A stretch of 9,616 nt of DNA from Bacteroidales bacterium. GTDB taxonomy: Bacteria > Bacteroidota > Bacteroidia > Bacteroidales > VadinHA17. The position numbers were made by a program, and so were the translations under genes. The DNA lies in assembly GCA_003162595.1 (NCBI GenBank), contig PMNJ01000203.1:8168-17783 (forward strand), in the 5' to 3' direction. The notes under the pieces were generated by a model. That model ran no database searches and was not told where the DNA came from. It saw only the letters and a program-made list of their open reading frames with translations. Of this stretch, positions 1-5,601 are shown one piece after another (the stretch's first letter is position 1; the number at the start of each line of letters is the position of its first letter).

Positions 1-128
1 GAGATGGATACAACTGTGAATCCCTGTTTTTCAGAGTATTTATTAAACATCTCATCGACAGGATTGCTTTGAGCCTGCATCATCATTGTCAGGCACAGTG
101 CGGTGAAGGAAAGAAAAATCTTTTTCAT
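1..128 (-). CDS. DUF4252-family secreted protein, N-terminal part only
   Basis: This gene starts with ATG at 128 and runs off the left edge, so only the first 42 residues are visible. Residues 1-20 form a signal peptide (MKK, a hydrophobic stretch, then MMMQAQ). The mature start, NPVDEMFNKYSEKQGFTVVS, closely matches the start of the complete DUF4252 protein at 1278-1778 (SIDDLFEKYAGKDGFTTVT), so the two are paralogues. The start lies 11 nt after the stop of the putative anti-sigma gene, which makes it the last visible gene of the sigma operon. DUF4252 proteins are small exported proteins of unknown function that often sit beside ECF sigma genes in Bacteroidota. A role in envelope sensing is an inference from that context. 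Confidence 0.8.
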   Translation of the reverse strand, partial: MKKIFLSFTALCLTMMMQAQSNPVDEMFNKYSEKQGFTVVSI

Positions 129-139
129 ATCATTGATTT

Positions 140-727
140 TTATTTATTTATATTTTTATCAACAGGTACTTGAGATATTTCAATTGCTCTTTGAAGTTTA
201 TCAAGTTTCCTCAGGTTCTTCTCAATAATTCTTGTTGATTTATTCAGAGACTCAAAACTTTTTCTGGAAATCTCATTTATTTTACCAACAGGTTCCAGAA
301 CCTGAGCCCCGTGATTCAGCTGGGATGAGACATCCCTGAGAATTTTAATTGTTTCTGCATAAGCAATCTCAGGATCTGAAAATGTATCTGCTGTTTCAGT
401 TCTTCTAACAAAGAAGAAGTAAGATCCCCCCAGGATGAGTAAACCAGCTGCTGCGCTCAAGACAGTAAGAAGATACTTTTTCATCTTACGCGATCTGCTT
501 TTTAAGTCAGAAGTGTCAATCCCGGCTAAAATCCTTGCTTCAAAGTCAAGTGATAGTTCAGGAAGTTCTGCTGATTCAGTATAATAGCTGAAAATCAGCT
601 TTTCAGCTTCATAACCATCAGGGATATTCCCTTTCCTGAAATAATCTCTCAAAGCACTCTCCTCTTCTTCGGTACTTTCTCCGTTATAGTACTTTTCGAT
701 CAACCTCTTTAATTCCTCTTCGTTCAT
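140..727 (-). CDS. putative membrane-anchored anti-sigma factor
   Basis: The product has 195 residues. Residues 1-82 would be cytoplasmic and contain an acidic helical segment (RLIEKYYNGESTEEEESAL) of the kind that opens many Bacteroidota anti-sigma proteins. Residues 84-107 form one hydrophobic membrane helix ending in FFFVRR. Residues 108-195 would be periplasmic, helical and charged, and may form a coiled coil (about 145-185). There is no zinc-binding anti-sigma HxxxCxxC motif. The ATG at 727 lies inside the sigma gene, giving a 44-nt overlap that suggests coupled translation. The likely job is to hold the sigma factor at the membrane until an envelope signal arrives. That is inferred from overlap, topology and position; the sequence alone would be called hypothetical. 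Confidence 0.7.
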   Translation of the reverse strand: MNEEELKRLIEKYYNGESTEEEESALRDYFRKGNIPDGYEAEKLIFSYYTESAELPELSLDFEARILAGIDTSDLKSRSRKMKKYLLTVLSAAAGLLILGGSYFFFVRRTETADTFSDPEIAYAETIKILRDVSSQLNHGAQVLEPVGKINEISRKSFESLNKSTRIIEKNLRKLDKLQRAIEISQVPVDKNINK

Positions 728-1226
728 ACTGATATTTATTAAATTCTTCTCTGATTTTTTTTCTGGCTCTTGACAAAGTCACTCTCAATGTATTAATATT
801 CTGCCTGGTACTGACAGCTATTTCTTCATAAGATAGCCCTTCAATCTCCCTGAGTTCTATCACCTCCTTATAGATATTTGGCAATTGGTCAATAATATGA
901 TCCAGAATATTTTCTGATTCCCTTCTTTCCAAAAGCTCATATGGAGATGGGGTTTCAGTTTTTAGGAAATCCTGCTGAATGTTTTCCTCCTGAACAAGGT
1001 GCTTTCTTTTTCTGAGCTGATCGATACAAAAATTTTTAACCATTGTAGTTGCCAGTGCCCGTATGCTATTATATTCATCCAATTTATTTCCAAGGTTCCA
1101 GAGTTTAATGAAGACTTCCTGAACAGCATCTTCCGCTTCCTCCTGATTCCGGAGGAAGCGGAAGGCATAACCGTATAGATGACGATTATGCTGCCGGACA
1201 AGATTATTAAAATCTTCCCTTATCAT
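684..1226 (-). CDS. ECF-family RNA polymerase sigma factor
   Basis: From the ATG at 1226 the product has 180 residues, normal for an ECF sigma factor. Sigma region 2 covers about residues 5-75, with the core-binding helix AEDAVQEVFIKLWN at 31-44 and the promoter-melting and -10 recognition part around 52-75. Region 4 covers about 107-162, with the helix-turn-helix LSYEEIAVSTRQNINTLRV followed by SRARKKIRE. A TTG codon at 1241 would add five residues (MPEAE); the ATG is preferred because the conserved domain starts just after it and no ribosome binding site favours TTG. It lies 51 nt after a DUF4252 gene and overlaps the next gene by 44 nt. Such sigma factors usually activate their own operon, but no clear promoter motif could be identified here. 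Confidence 0.92.
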   Translation of the reverse strand: MIREDFNNLVRQHNRHLYGYAFRFLRNQEEAEDAVQEVFIKLWNLGNKLDEYNSIRALATTMVKNFCIDQLRKRKHLVQEENIQQDFLKTETPSPYELLERRESENILDHIIDQLPNIYKEVIELREIEGLSYEEIAVSTRQNINTLRVTLSRARKKIREEFNKYQYERRGIKEVDRKVL

Positions 1227-1277
1227 TTCAGCTTCAGGCAATGATTAATGTATCCATAAAGATAGCTACATTATTAA

Positions 1278-1778
1278 TTACTTCTGATTTGGGATGATGT
1301 TCAATCCATGGTTTTTCCCGGCATCTCTTGAAAACTTTTTTGCGTCCTGATATGTCATATTTCCTTTCACCTGAACGAGGGCATTATCATTGCCTCCTGC
1401 AATAAGCAAAAATTCTTTGAACTTATTACCTTCCGAATGAACCAGCATTCTAACATCCTGGTCCGATTTTTTTATTCTCATGAACTCTTCATAGTTTTTC
1501 AGATCGATATCATTAATGACCTTATCATAAAAATTATCAACTGTAATACTCTTATCCTCCTGCGCAAGAATTCGTATCTCTGTAATATTCAGAGGAATTG
1601 AATTATCATCATCATTGTCGCCCAGGCAGTGGGCCAGTTTAAGGAGATTGCCATTTATGGTTACTGTTGTAAATCCATCTTTGCCTGCATATTTTTCAAA
1701 TAAGTCATCGATAGATTTCTGTCCGTAAGCAATGGTTACTGTAACCATTAAAATAATAAGTACTAATAGTTTTTTCAT
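1278..1778 (-). CDS. DUF4252 domain-containing exported protein
   Basis: The product is a complete 166-residue protein. Residues 1-19 are a signal peptide (MKKLLVLIILMVTVTIAYG) with likely cleavage before Q20. The rest matches the DUF4252 pattern: a helical start (SIDDLFEKYAGKDGFTTVTI), an acidic loop DNDDDN at about 55-59, then mixed alpha/beta segments including NYEEFMRIKKSDQDVRMLVH and KFKEFLLIAGG. It is the first gene of the operon and is followed by the sigma gene, the putative anti-sigma gene and a second DUF4252 gene. Flanking a sigma / anti-sigma pair with two exported paralogues suggests they are targets or modulators of that regulator. No enzymatic motif is visible. The family assignment is by recognition of the overall pattern and is firm; the function is unknown. 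Confidence 0.85.
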   Translation of the reverse strand: MKKLLVLIILMVTVTIAYGQKSIDDLFEKYAGKDGFTTVTINGNLLKLAHCLGDNDDDNSIPLNITEIRILAQEDKSITVDNFYDKVINDIDLKNYEEFMRIKKSDQDVRMLVHSEGNKFKEFLLIAGGNDNALVQVKGNMTYQDAKKFSRDAGKNHGLNIIPNQK

Positions 1779-1867
1779 AACGCATGTATTTAAATTATTA
1801 ACTGGTTCTTAATACATGACGCAGGGAAGACGATTTCATTACAAACATTTGCCCCCGTACATCTACA

Positions 1868-1899
1868 ATTGCGAGCCCGACGAAGAAGGGTGCGGCAAT
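1868..1899. repeat. dispersed ATTGC/GCAAT hairpin repeat
   Basis: ATTGC plus CCC at 1868-1878 pair with GGG plus GCAAT at 1888-1899, leaving a GACGAAGAA loop. The minus-strand wording (ATTGCCGC, CTTCGTCG, CTCGCAAT) resembles a high-copy intergenic repeat seen in many bacterial genomes. It lies upstream of the DUF4252-sigma operon and no gene covers it. The repeat-family link is from memory. Confidence 0.45.
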
Positions 1900-1973
1900 C
1901 TTAAGCCCCGTCTGAATTTATTTTATCGGTGATTTGGGCTCTCTTGAGGAGTAAACAATCTCACTATAAGGCA

Positions 1974-2006
1974 TAAAAAAAGGAATTAGTTTTAATTCCT
2001 TTTTCT
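1974..2006. terminator. bidirectional intrinsic terminator
   Basis: AGGAATTA (1981-1988) pairs with TAATTCCT (1993-2000) around a GTTT loop. An A-run on the left and a T-run on the right extend the stem, so both strands give a hairpin followed by U residues. On the minus strand it would end transcripts of the 56-residue ORF and the cassette region before the sigma operon promoter region. Confidence 0.75.
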
Positions 2007-2080
2007 TTTTTGTGATCCAGCTGGGACTACAATTTAGACTGATTTTAAGCTGTATACATGGGTCTCTGGCGTAACTCTGG

Positions 2081-2124
2081 CAGACAAAAGCTCCACTATT
2101 TCTAGCAGAGCTCGTCTGTTTTTT
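2081..2124 (+). terminator. hairpin with plus-strand T-run
   Basis: CAGAC (2081-2085) and AGCTC (2089-2093) pair with GAGCT (2108-2112) and GTCTG (2114-2118), followed on the plus strand by TTTTTT. No plus-strand gene leads into it. It directly follows the stop of the 56-residue minus-strand ORF, so it may instead protect that transcript's 3' end. Confidence 0.4.
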
Positions 2125-2293
2125 ACTTCTTCGTTGCAAGAAACCTGTCCAGAGATTTCTGGGTTGTTACTTCGTCTGCTACTAACTTCATATAAATGTC
2201 TTCAGGTGTTAGTTTCGGATATCTTAATTCATAAATAGTGTACCATTTTTCAATTGCCTTTCCACTTACAGGAGTTTTTGGTTGAGAATTCAT
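2123..2293 (-). CDS. small hypothetical protein, 56 residues
   Basis: ATG at 2293 to TAA at 2123-2125 gives 56 residues: MNSQPKTPVSGKAIEKWYTI, then YELRYPKLTPEDIYMKLVAD and a lysine-rich end (SLDRFLATKK). The composition is that of a normal soluble helical protein, with Lys, Glu and Tyr rich segments, and the codons resemble those of the neighbours. No ribosome binding site is obvious, which is usual here. A hairpin and then a two-way terminator lie just downstream. It may be the cargo of a further, degraded cassette, because a TCTTAAC core-like word lies upstream at 2331-2337; its own second core site was not found. I do not recognise the family. Confidence 0.5.
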   Translation of the reverse strand: MNSQPKTPVSGKAIEKWYTIYELRYPKLTPEDIYMKLVADEVTTQKSLDRFLATKK

Positions 2294-2457
2294 CTGGATA
2301 AGTTTTGATTAGACTGTAAAGGTATTATTTTCTTAACTTCTGATGCTCTTTATGGTGACAATCTATATTGAGCTTATTGAGCTTATTCAGATTAGAAAAG
2401 CAAATCCCGGATTTCTCCAGGACTTCTCTCACTGCATGGTGATGTGCTTTTCATAGT

Positions 2458-2475
2458 ACCGTCCGAGTTAGCTGC
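2458..2475 (-). other. attC-like half site at left end of array
   Basis: In gene orientation the TAG stop of the beta-barrel gene (2478-2480) is followed almost at once by GCAGCTAAC and TCGGACGGT, the same words that follow the other cassette genes. The core GCAGCTAAC (minus) is the exact reverse complement of GTTAGCTGC at the start of the same cassette (3232-3240 on the plus strand reads GCAGCTAAC). The other arm is not recognisable; TCTTAAC at 2331-2337 is a weak candidate. The site appears to have lost one arm. Confidence 0.6.
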
Positions 2476-3240
2476 TGCTATTTTTTTAATGTATATCTTA
2501 TACCTATTAATCCGTCCCAGTAATTAAAGTCATTTCTATTATGAATAAGTCCAAATACTACAGATGATTCGATCATAATTGATAATGTCTCATTTATTTT
2601 AAAATTACTACCGAATCCTAAATCATAAAACAAGAAATAATCAGAGTTTTTGCTTGTAACTGGATAACCACCAAGTGTTCCTACGTTGTAATAGTGTAGA
2701 TATGAATTCCTTAATGACATCTTTATGTAAGGATCTATGTTTTTAGCGTTGCTAATGATATAGTAATTAATCTGTAATGGGAACTCGATTAAATAGCTTT
2801 CTGATTTTGATTTTTCTGAGGGAGCATCGAAAAGTAATTGCGAAATATTCTCGTGGTTTCTGTTGAAATCTATGCCGAACGAATAAGAGAATTTATCAGT
2901 AAACCTATGTTCCGCTATGAAGTCAAGAGAGAATAAATATGAATTGTAAGGATAATAGGTGTACGAGTCAAAAAGATTTAATCCTAGTTTTGGAGAATAA
3001 GAAAGAGAAACAGACCAGGGGAAACTCTGCGAAGTCTTGGAATCTTGTCCCGATACGATTACTGTCATTGTAATCACCAAGAGAATTGAGAAACAGATTA
3101 TTTTTTTCATTTGGTCAGATTTTGATATAAAATTAGTCATTTTAAATGAAATGTCAAATCAGGATGCTGTTTGTTAGTTATTTACACAATATTCTATGTT
3201 CTAAAGTCATGAGTAGGCAAGCCTTATAGTTGCAGCTAAC
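2467..3240 (-). mobile_element. cassette 1, beta-barrel cargo
   Basis: The unit is bounded by a 9-bp perfect inverted repeat, GTTAGCTGC at 2467-2475 and GCAGCTAAC at 3232-3240. Allowing two mismatches, the match continues to about 15 bp (CTAT on both sides). This repeat is specific to this unit and differs from those of the other cassettes. It holds one gene in the same orientation as the rest of the array. Confidence 0.65.
2478..3110 (-). CDS. outer-membrane beta-barrel protein
   Basis: The frame opens at 3140, but the ATG at 3110 is the better start: it places MKKIICFSILLVITMTVIVS at the N-terminus, a clean signal peptide ending at G-Q. The product is then 210 residues. The mature protein alternates aromatic and polar residues in short strands (FPWSVSLSYSPKLGLNLF, YLIEFPLQINYYIISNAKNI, YFLFYDLGFGSNFKINETLS, WDGLIGIRYTLKK), typical of an eight-strand outer-membrane barrel like the OmpA/OmpW-type or porin-family domains of Bacteroidota. 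The last strand ends the protein. It is cargo of cassette 1, and its stop lies 3 nt before the attC-like core. Its specific role, whether surface adhesion, transport or phage-receptor variation, cannot be told from the sequence. Confidence 0.72.
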   Translation of the reverse strand: MKKIICFSILLVITMTVIVSGQDSKTSQSFPWSVSLSYSPKLGLNLFDSYTYYPYNSYLFSLDFIAEHRFTDKFSYSFGIDFNRNHENISQLLFDAPSEKSKSESYLIEFPLQINYYIISNAKNIDPYIKMSLRNSYLHYYNVGTLGGYPVTSKNSDYFLFYDLGFGSNFKINETLSIMIESSVVFGLIHNRNDFNYWDGLIGIRYTLKK

Positions 3241-3253
3241 GTCCGAGTTAGTG
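3234..3253 (-). other. collapsed attC-like site, 20 bp
   Basis: The plus strand reads AGCTAAC, GTCCGA, GTTAGTG. This is the outer core of a full site with the long palindrome missing. Full sites in this array begin TAACnGTCCnGCGG and end CCGTCCGAGTTA, so both arms contain GTCC. Deletion between these two GTCC words would produce exactly the sequence seen. A second core word, GTTAGGC, follows at 3254-3260. Confidence 0.6.
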
Positions 3254-3817
3254 GTTAGGCTTTTTATATTAATCTTAACAAGTTCAGTATTTTCTTTTTA
3301 TTATTGAACAAATTTTAATTATTAGCATAAAAGATCAAGTTGTAGGTCCCCTTGGAATAAAAAGTAAGTTGATTAAAGTCTATTTTATATTTGTATGTAC
3401 TATCTAAGTTGCCAAAAAGATAATCTTCCCATTCATCGCCTTTACATGAGATTTGAGTACAACCTAAGATTTTTATTTTAACAGTTACAGAATCCATTGT
3501 ATAAGTACCTCCACAACCATTACAAACACCTGTACCATGTAAGGTACTAATTGAATCGACAAAAACTATAGATTCTTTTGTCAGTGTTTCAGGATAATAA
3601 ATAATCGAATTGGTTGAAGTGTTTTGAATAGCTGTTAAAGTCCATTTTGTATTAGCAAATGGCTTGAGTTGGACCTGTTCCCTTTCACATGCAATTAAAA
3701 GTAAAAGAGCAGATATTAGAAATGCATTTTTCATAGTATTTTAGATTAGAGAGACAATAATAAAATAAATATTTATATTACAAATTCTATGCCAGAGTGA
3801 CGCTCCTTACAGCTAAC
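3247..3817 (-). mobile_element. cassette 2, META lipoprotein cargo
   Basis: The unit lies between the core word GTTAGTG (3247-3253) and AGCTAAC (3811-3817), each belonging to a flanking attC-like site. The inner match between its two ends is weaker than in the other cassettes (GTTAG, then TG after a one-base gap), perhaps because the left site has collapsed. It holds one gene in array orientation. Confidence 0.5.
3315..3734 (-). CDS. META-domain (HslJ-like) lipoprotein
   Basis: The product has 139 residues. Residues 1-15 are a lipoprotein signal with lipobox LIAC and the lipidated cysteine at 16. E17 at position +2 is compatible with onward transport to the outer membrane. From W31 (FANTKWTLTAI) the protein follows the META pattern: an opening W-x-L strand, an acidic middle strand, then GVCNGCGGTYTM (69-80) and ILGCTQISCKG (89-99), corresponding to the N-x-x-G-x-Y and T-x-x-x-C parts of the domain. 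Four cysteines (71, 74, 92, 97) could form disulphides. META proteins such as HslJ are linked to envelope stress and to novobiocin resistance in E. coli; the role of this one is unknown. It is the only cargo of its cassette. Confidence 0.75.
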   Translation of the reverse strand: MKNAFLISALLLLIACEREQVQLKPFANTKWTLTAIQNTSTNSIIYYPETLTKESIVFVDSISTLHGTGVCNGCGGTYTMDSVTVKIKILGCTQISCKGDEWEDYLFGNLDSTYKYKIDFNQLTFYSKGTYNLIFYANN

Positions 3818-4054
3818 GGGAGTCTGTCTAATAACCTATTTTATATTCTTTTTTATTTGGAACCTATACATGAAAAATTTCAAATATTCGATTCTCAGGG
3901 ACTTCAATTTAGTTATTAGACAGTCTGACGGCCCGGCGGTTTATGAGTTGCCGTCCGCGTCAGGGTTGGCATACGTTTTTGCATAGTCCCGATAAAAGGA
4001 CGGGAGTTGTCCTGGCTGCCGTGGCAATTAATTAAAGCACCGTCCGAGTTATGC
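3811..4054 (-). other. attC-like site interrupted by a MITE-like insertion
   Basis: The plus strand runs from core AGCTAAC (3811-3817) to core GTTATGC (4048-4054). With the 3820-3927 insertion and one ACGG copy removed, the left arm reads TAACGGCCCGGCGGTTT and aligns base for base in length with TAACAGTCCAGCGGTTT of the site at 5153. GAGTTGCC (3944-3951) can pair with GGCAATT (4023-4029), and TTGCCGTCC and similar words recur inside. The restored length is about 132 bp, within the known range for attC sites. It shares GGCAATTAATTAAA and CCGnCCGAGTTA with the site ending at 6698. Confidence 0.68.
3820..3927. mobile_element. 108-bp MITE-like element
   Basis: The terminal inverted repeats are GAGTCTGTCTAATAAC (3820-3835) and GTTATTAGACAGTCTG (3912-3927), matching at 14 of 16 positions. 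The element is flanked by a 4-bp duplication, ACGG, at 3816-3819 and 3928-3931. It has no coding capacity. Removing the element plus one ACGG restores an attC arm that aligns with the related arm at 5153-5179, which gives direct evidence of insertion. The parent transposase is not in the window. Confidence 0.75.
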
Positions 4055-5159
4055 GTAGTATTATTTGATGAGTTCTCGTTGTAGTTCATTAAACTTCCAA
4101 TCAAAGTATTTTTTTGTAAGCGAATTCAGGTAGATTATTTTCGTCTTTGAATTTACTCCCCATGAAATCATTTGTTTATTTTCAGGATCGAATTCTTCAG
4201 GGAATTTTCTTGTGTGGTGAGTTGAACCATATGAATATAGTTGTGCCTGAAGATTTTCAGGATCTCTAAGCATATCAGGCCAATCCTTTATTTCAATTTT
4301 CCAGTTTATTGAATTTATAAACTTGTCAAATGTCTTTTGAGCCAATATATCAGGAACAGCTTCATCAACACTTCTCAAAATCCTTGAAATAAAATCACTA
4401 AGAACTTTATTGTTCTCATCAATTAAGAATCTAATAGCTAATAAGTAGGGTAAATAATCTGATTTATTTTCATTCTCCTTGAATAACTCATGACGTAGAG
4501 TTTTTATTTCAGAAAGGACATCCTGTACTTGAACCTTTAATGGGTCATAACGGTCCCTAAGTATATTTCCAAAAATATGTGCTAACTGCTTCTTAATATT
4601 TTCATTTGCTTCTTGTGCACTTGAATATGATAGAAAACCATTATTGACTGGGTAATCAATAAATTCTTGAAGTAAATTGAAAGTTTTTTCTGGATTATCC
4701 ATATCTGGAAAACTTCCAAGATTTTTGTCGAGCATCTGTTTGTCAAATACTCGTTTATAAGCAATTATGTCTCTGTCAACTAAGAAGATAACAGGAATCT
4801 TATTATCTCTTGCAACTTTGAATTCGTTATGGGTTATACTTAGACCGTTTAGAGAAATATTTCCGTACTTTTTCCCTACTATTAAAATTGCGATTTGGCA
4901 ATCTTTTAGCGATAAATAGCAAGCATCTTCCACTGACAAAGCAGGTAGATAACCTATGTCACCAAATTCACTCATGACTGGATTATATCCCAAGCTTAAT
5001 ATAGTGTCCCTTATGGCTTCCCTCAGATATTGAAGATCTTGAATAGTTGAACTTACGAAAATATTCGGTCTCATGTTGGGTGTTTTAAATTAAATGATAA
5101 AATTAATCAAAATATTAAATTCTGATAATCAAGTTAATAAGTCATTTATTACGCATAAC
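4048..5159 (-). mobile_element. cassette 3, DUF4062 cargo
   Basis: The unit is bounded by a 10-bp perfect inverted repeat, GTTATGCGTA at 4048-4057 and TACGCATAAC at 5150-5159, extending to 12 of 13 with one mismatch. The repeat belongs to this unit only. The gene's TAA stop lies 6 nt from the core, and about 75 bp of AT-rich leader separates the other end from the start codon. Confidence 0.7.
4061..5074 (-). CDS. DUF4062 domain protein, candidate defence effector
   Basis: The product has 337 residues. Residues 1-100 match DUF4062: an opening strand and loop NIFVSSTIQDLQYLREAIRD (4-23), LGYNPVMSEFG (28-38), SLKDCQIAILIVGKKYG (55-71), then SITHNEFKVARDNKIPVIFL (79-98). The glutamate at 84 in the T-x-x-E motif is conserved in the family. 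DUF4062 is predicted to have a TIR- or SLOG-like Rossmann fold and often forms the N-terminal module of STAND/NACHT defence ATPases. Here it is not followed by an ATPase: residues 150-337 are helical, with a possible coiled coil at about 176-200 (VQVQDVLSEIKTLRHELFKE) and a C-terminal part I do not recognise. It could be a stand-alone effector or sensor. A defence role is inferred from the family and from cassette context. Confidence 0.8.
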   Translation of the reverse strand: MRPNIFVSSTIQDLQYLREAIRDTILSLGYNPVMSEFGDIGYLPALSVEDACYLSLKDCQIAILIVGKKYGNISLNGLSITHNEFKVARDNKIPVIFLVDRDIIAYKRVFDKQMLDKNLGSFPDMDNPEKTFNLLQEFIDYPVNNGFLSYSSAQEANENIKKQLAHIFGNILRDRYDPLKVQVQDVLSEIKTLRHELFKENENKSDYLPYLLAIRFLIDENNKVLSDFISRILRSVDEAVPDILAQKTFDKFINSINWKIEIKDWPDMLRDPENLQAQLYSYGSTHHTRKFPEEFDPENKQMISWGVNSKTKIIYLNSLTKKYFDWKFNELQRELIK

Positions 5160-5507
5160 AGTCCAGCGGTTTGATTAGTTGCCGTCCGTGTCAGGGTTGG
5201 CGTGCGTTTTTGCAAAGTCCTGATAGGTGGGCGGGCGTTTGGTGTCATGATGAAGTTGTCCAGATGGTGTGGTCCAGATAAAGGGGCAGGATTTGTCGTG
5301 TCACAATAAAGTTGTCAAGGTGGCGATGCAAAAACCATGACAACTAGCGCCTTGGCCAGCAGCCCTATTGACTTTGTCTCTGTAGCAGGATTAGTCAAGG
5401 TGCCCAAAGCTAAATAAGTGGCTTAAAATTGATCTTATAGACTTTCTCATGCATTACGATGCTGTCAGGGCTGCGGAAGGCAATTACCTATACCATCCGT
5501 GTTAGGT
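5153..5507 (-). other. oversized attC-like site, 355 bp
   Basis: The plus strand runs from core GCATAAC (5153-5159) to core GTTAGGT (5501-5507). The left arm, TAACAGTCCAGCGGTTT with AGTTGCC, GTCCGTGTCAGGGTTGGC and CGTTTTTGCA, closely matches the site at 3811. The right arm, GGCAATTA then CCATCCGTGTTAGG, matches the sites at 4048 and 6692. AGTTGCC and GGCAATT can pair across the site. The middle is expanded by an imperfect direct repeat: 25-nt copies at 5243-5267 and 5299-5323 share 20 bases. This fills the 527-bp gap between the DUF4062 and AbiJ-like genes; no gene is visible in it. Confidence 0.6.
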
Positions 5508-5601
5508 GTAGGGTTATTTTAAAATTGTCTCTGGTCAACGAATTTGTCTCGTTATCTGATTTATATTAAGGATATTTAGTGTATTATCATTGTTGCAAAA
5601 C

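Noticed and set aside
962..1201. 79-residue ORF within the sigma gene
   Set aside because: It is a different reading frame of a well-supported sigma factor gene.
2011..2035. tRNA-gene remnant (GTGATCCAGCTGGGAC)
   Set aside because: The words recall a T-arm and acceptor end, but no cloverleaf can be built and the arm sequence breaks down after 2027.
1918..2139. 73-residue minus-strand ORF
   Set aside because: It crosses the hairpin at 2081-2118 and the two-way terminator at 1974-2006 and overlaps the end of the better 56-residue ORF. The KKKKELKLIPFF part is just the terminator read as protein.
3916..4104. 62-residue minus-strand ORF
   Set aside because: It is a translation of the attC-like site and overlaps the end of the DUF4062 gene in another frame; the Pro, Thr and Arg rich sequence comes from the palindromic repeat.
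4582..4764. 60-residue ORF within the DUF4062 gene
   Set aside because: It is a shadow frame of the DUF4062 gene with no recognisable features.
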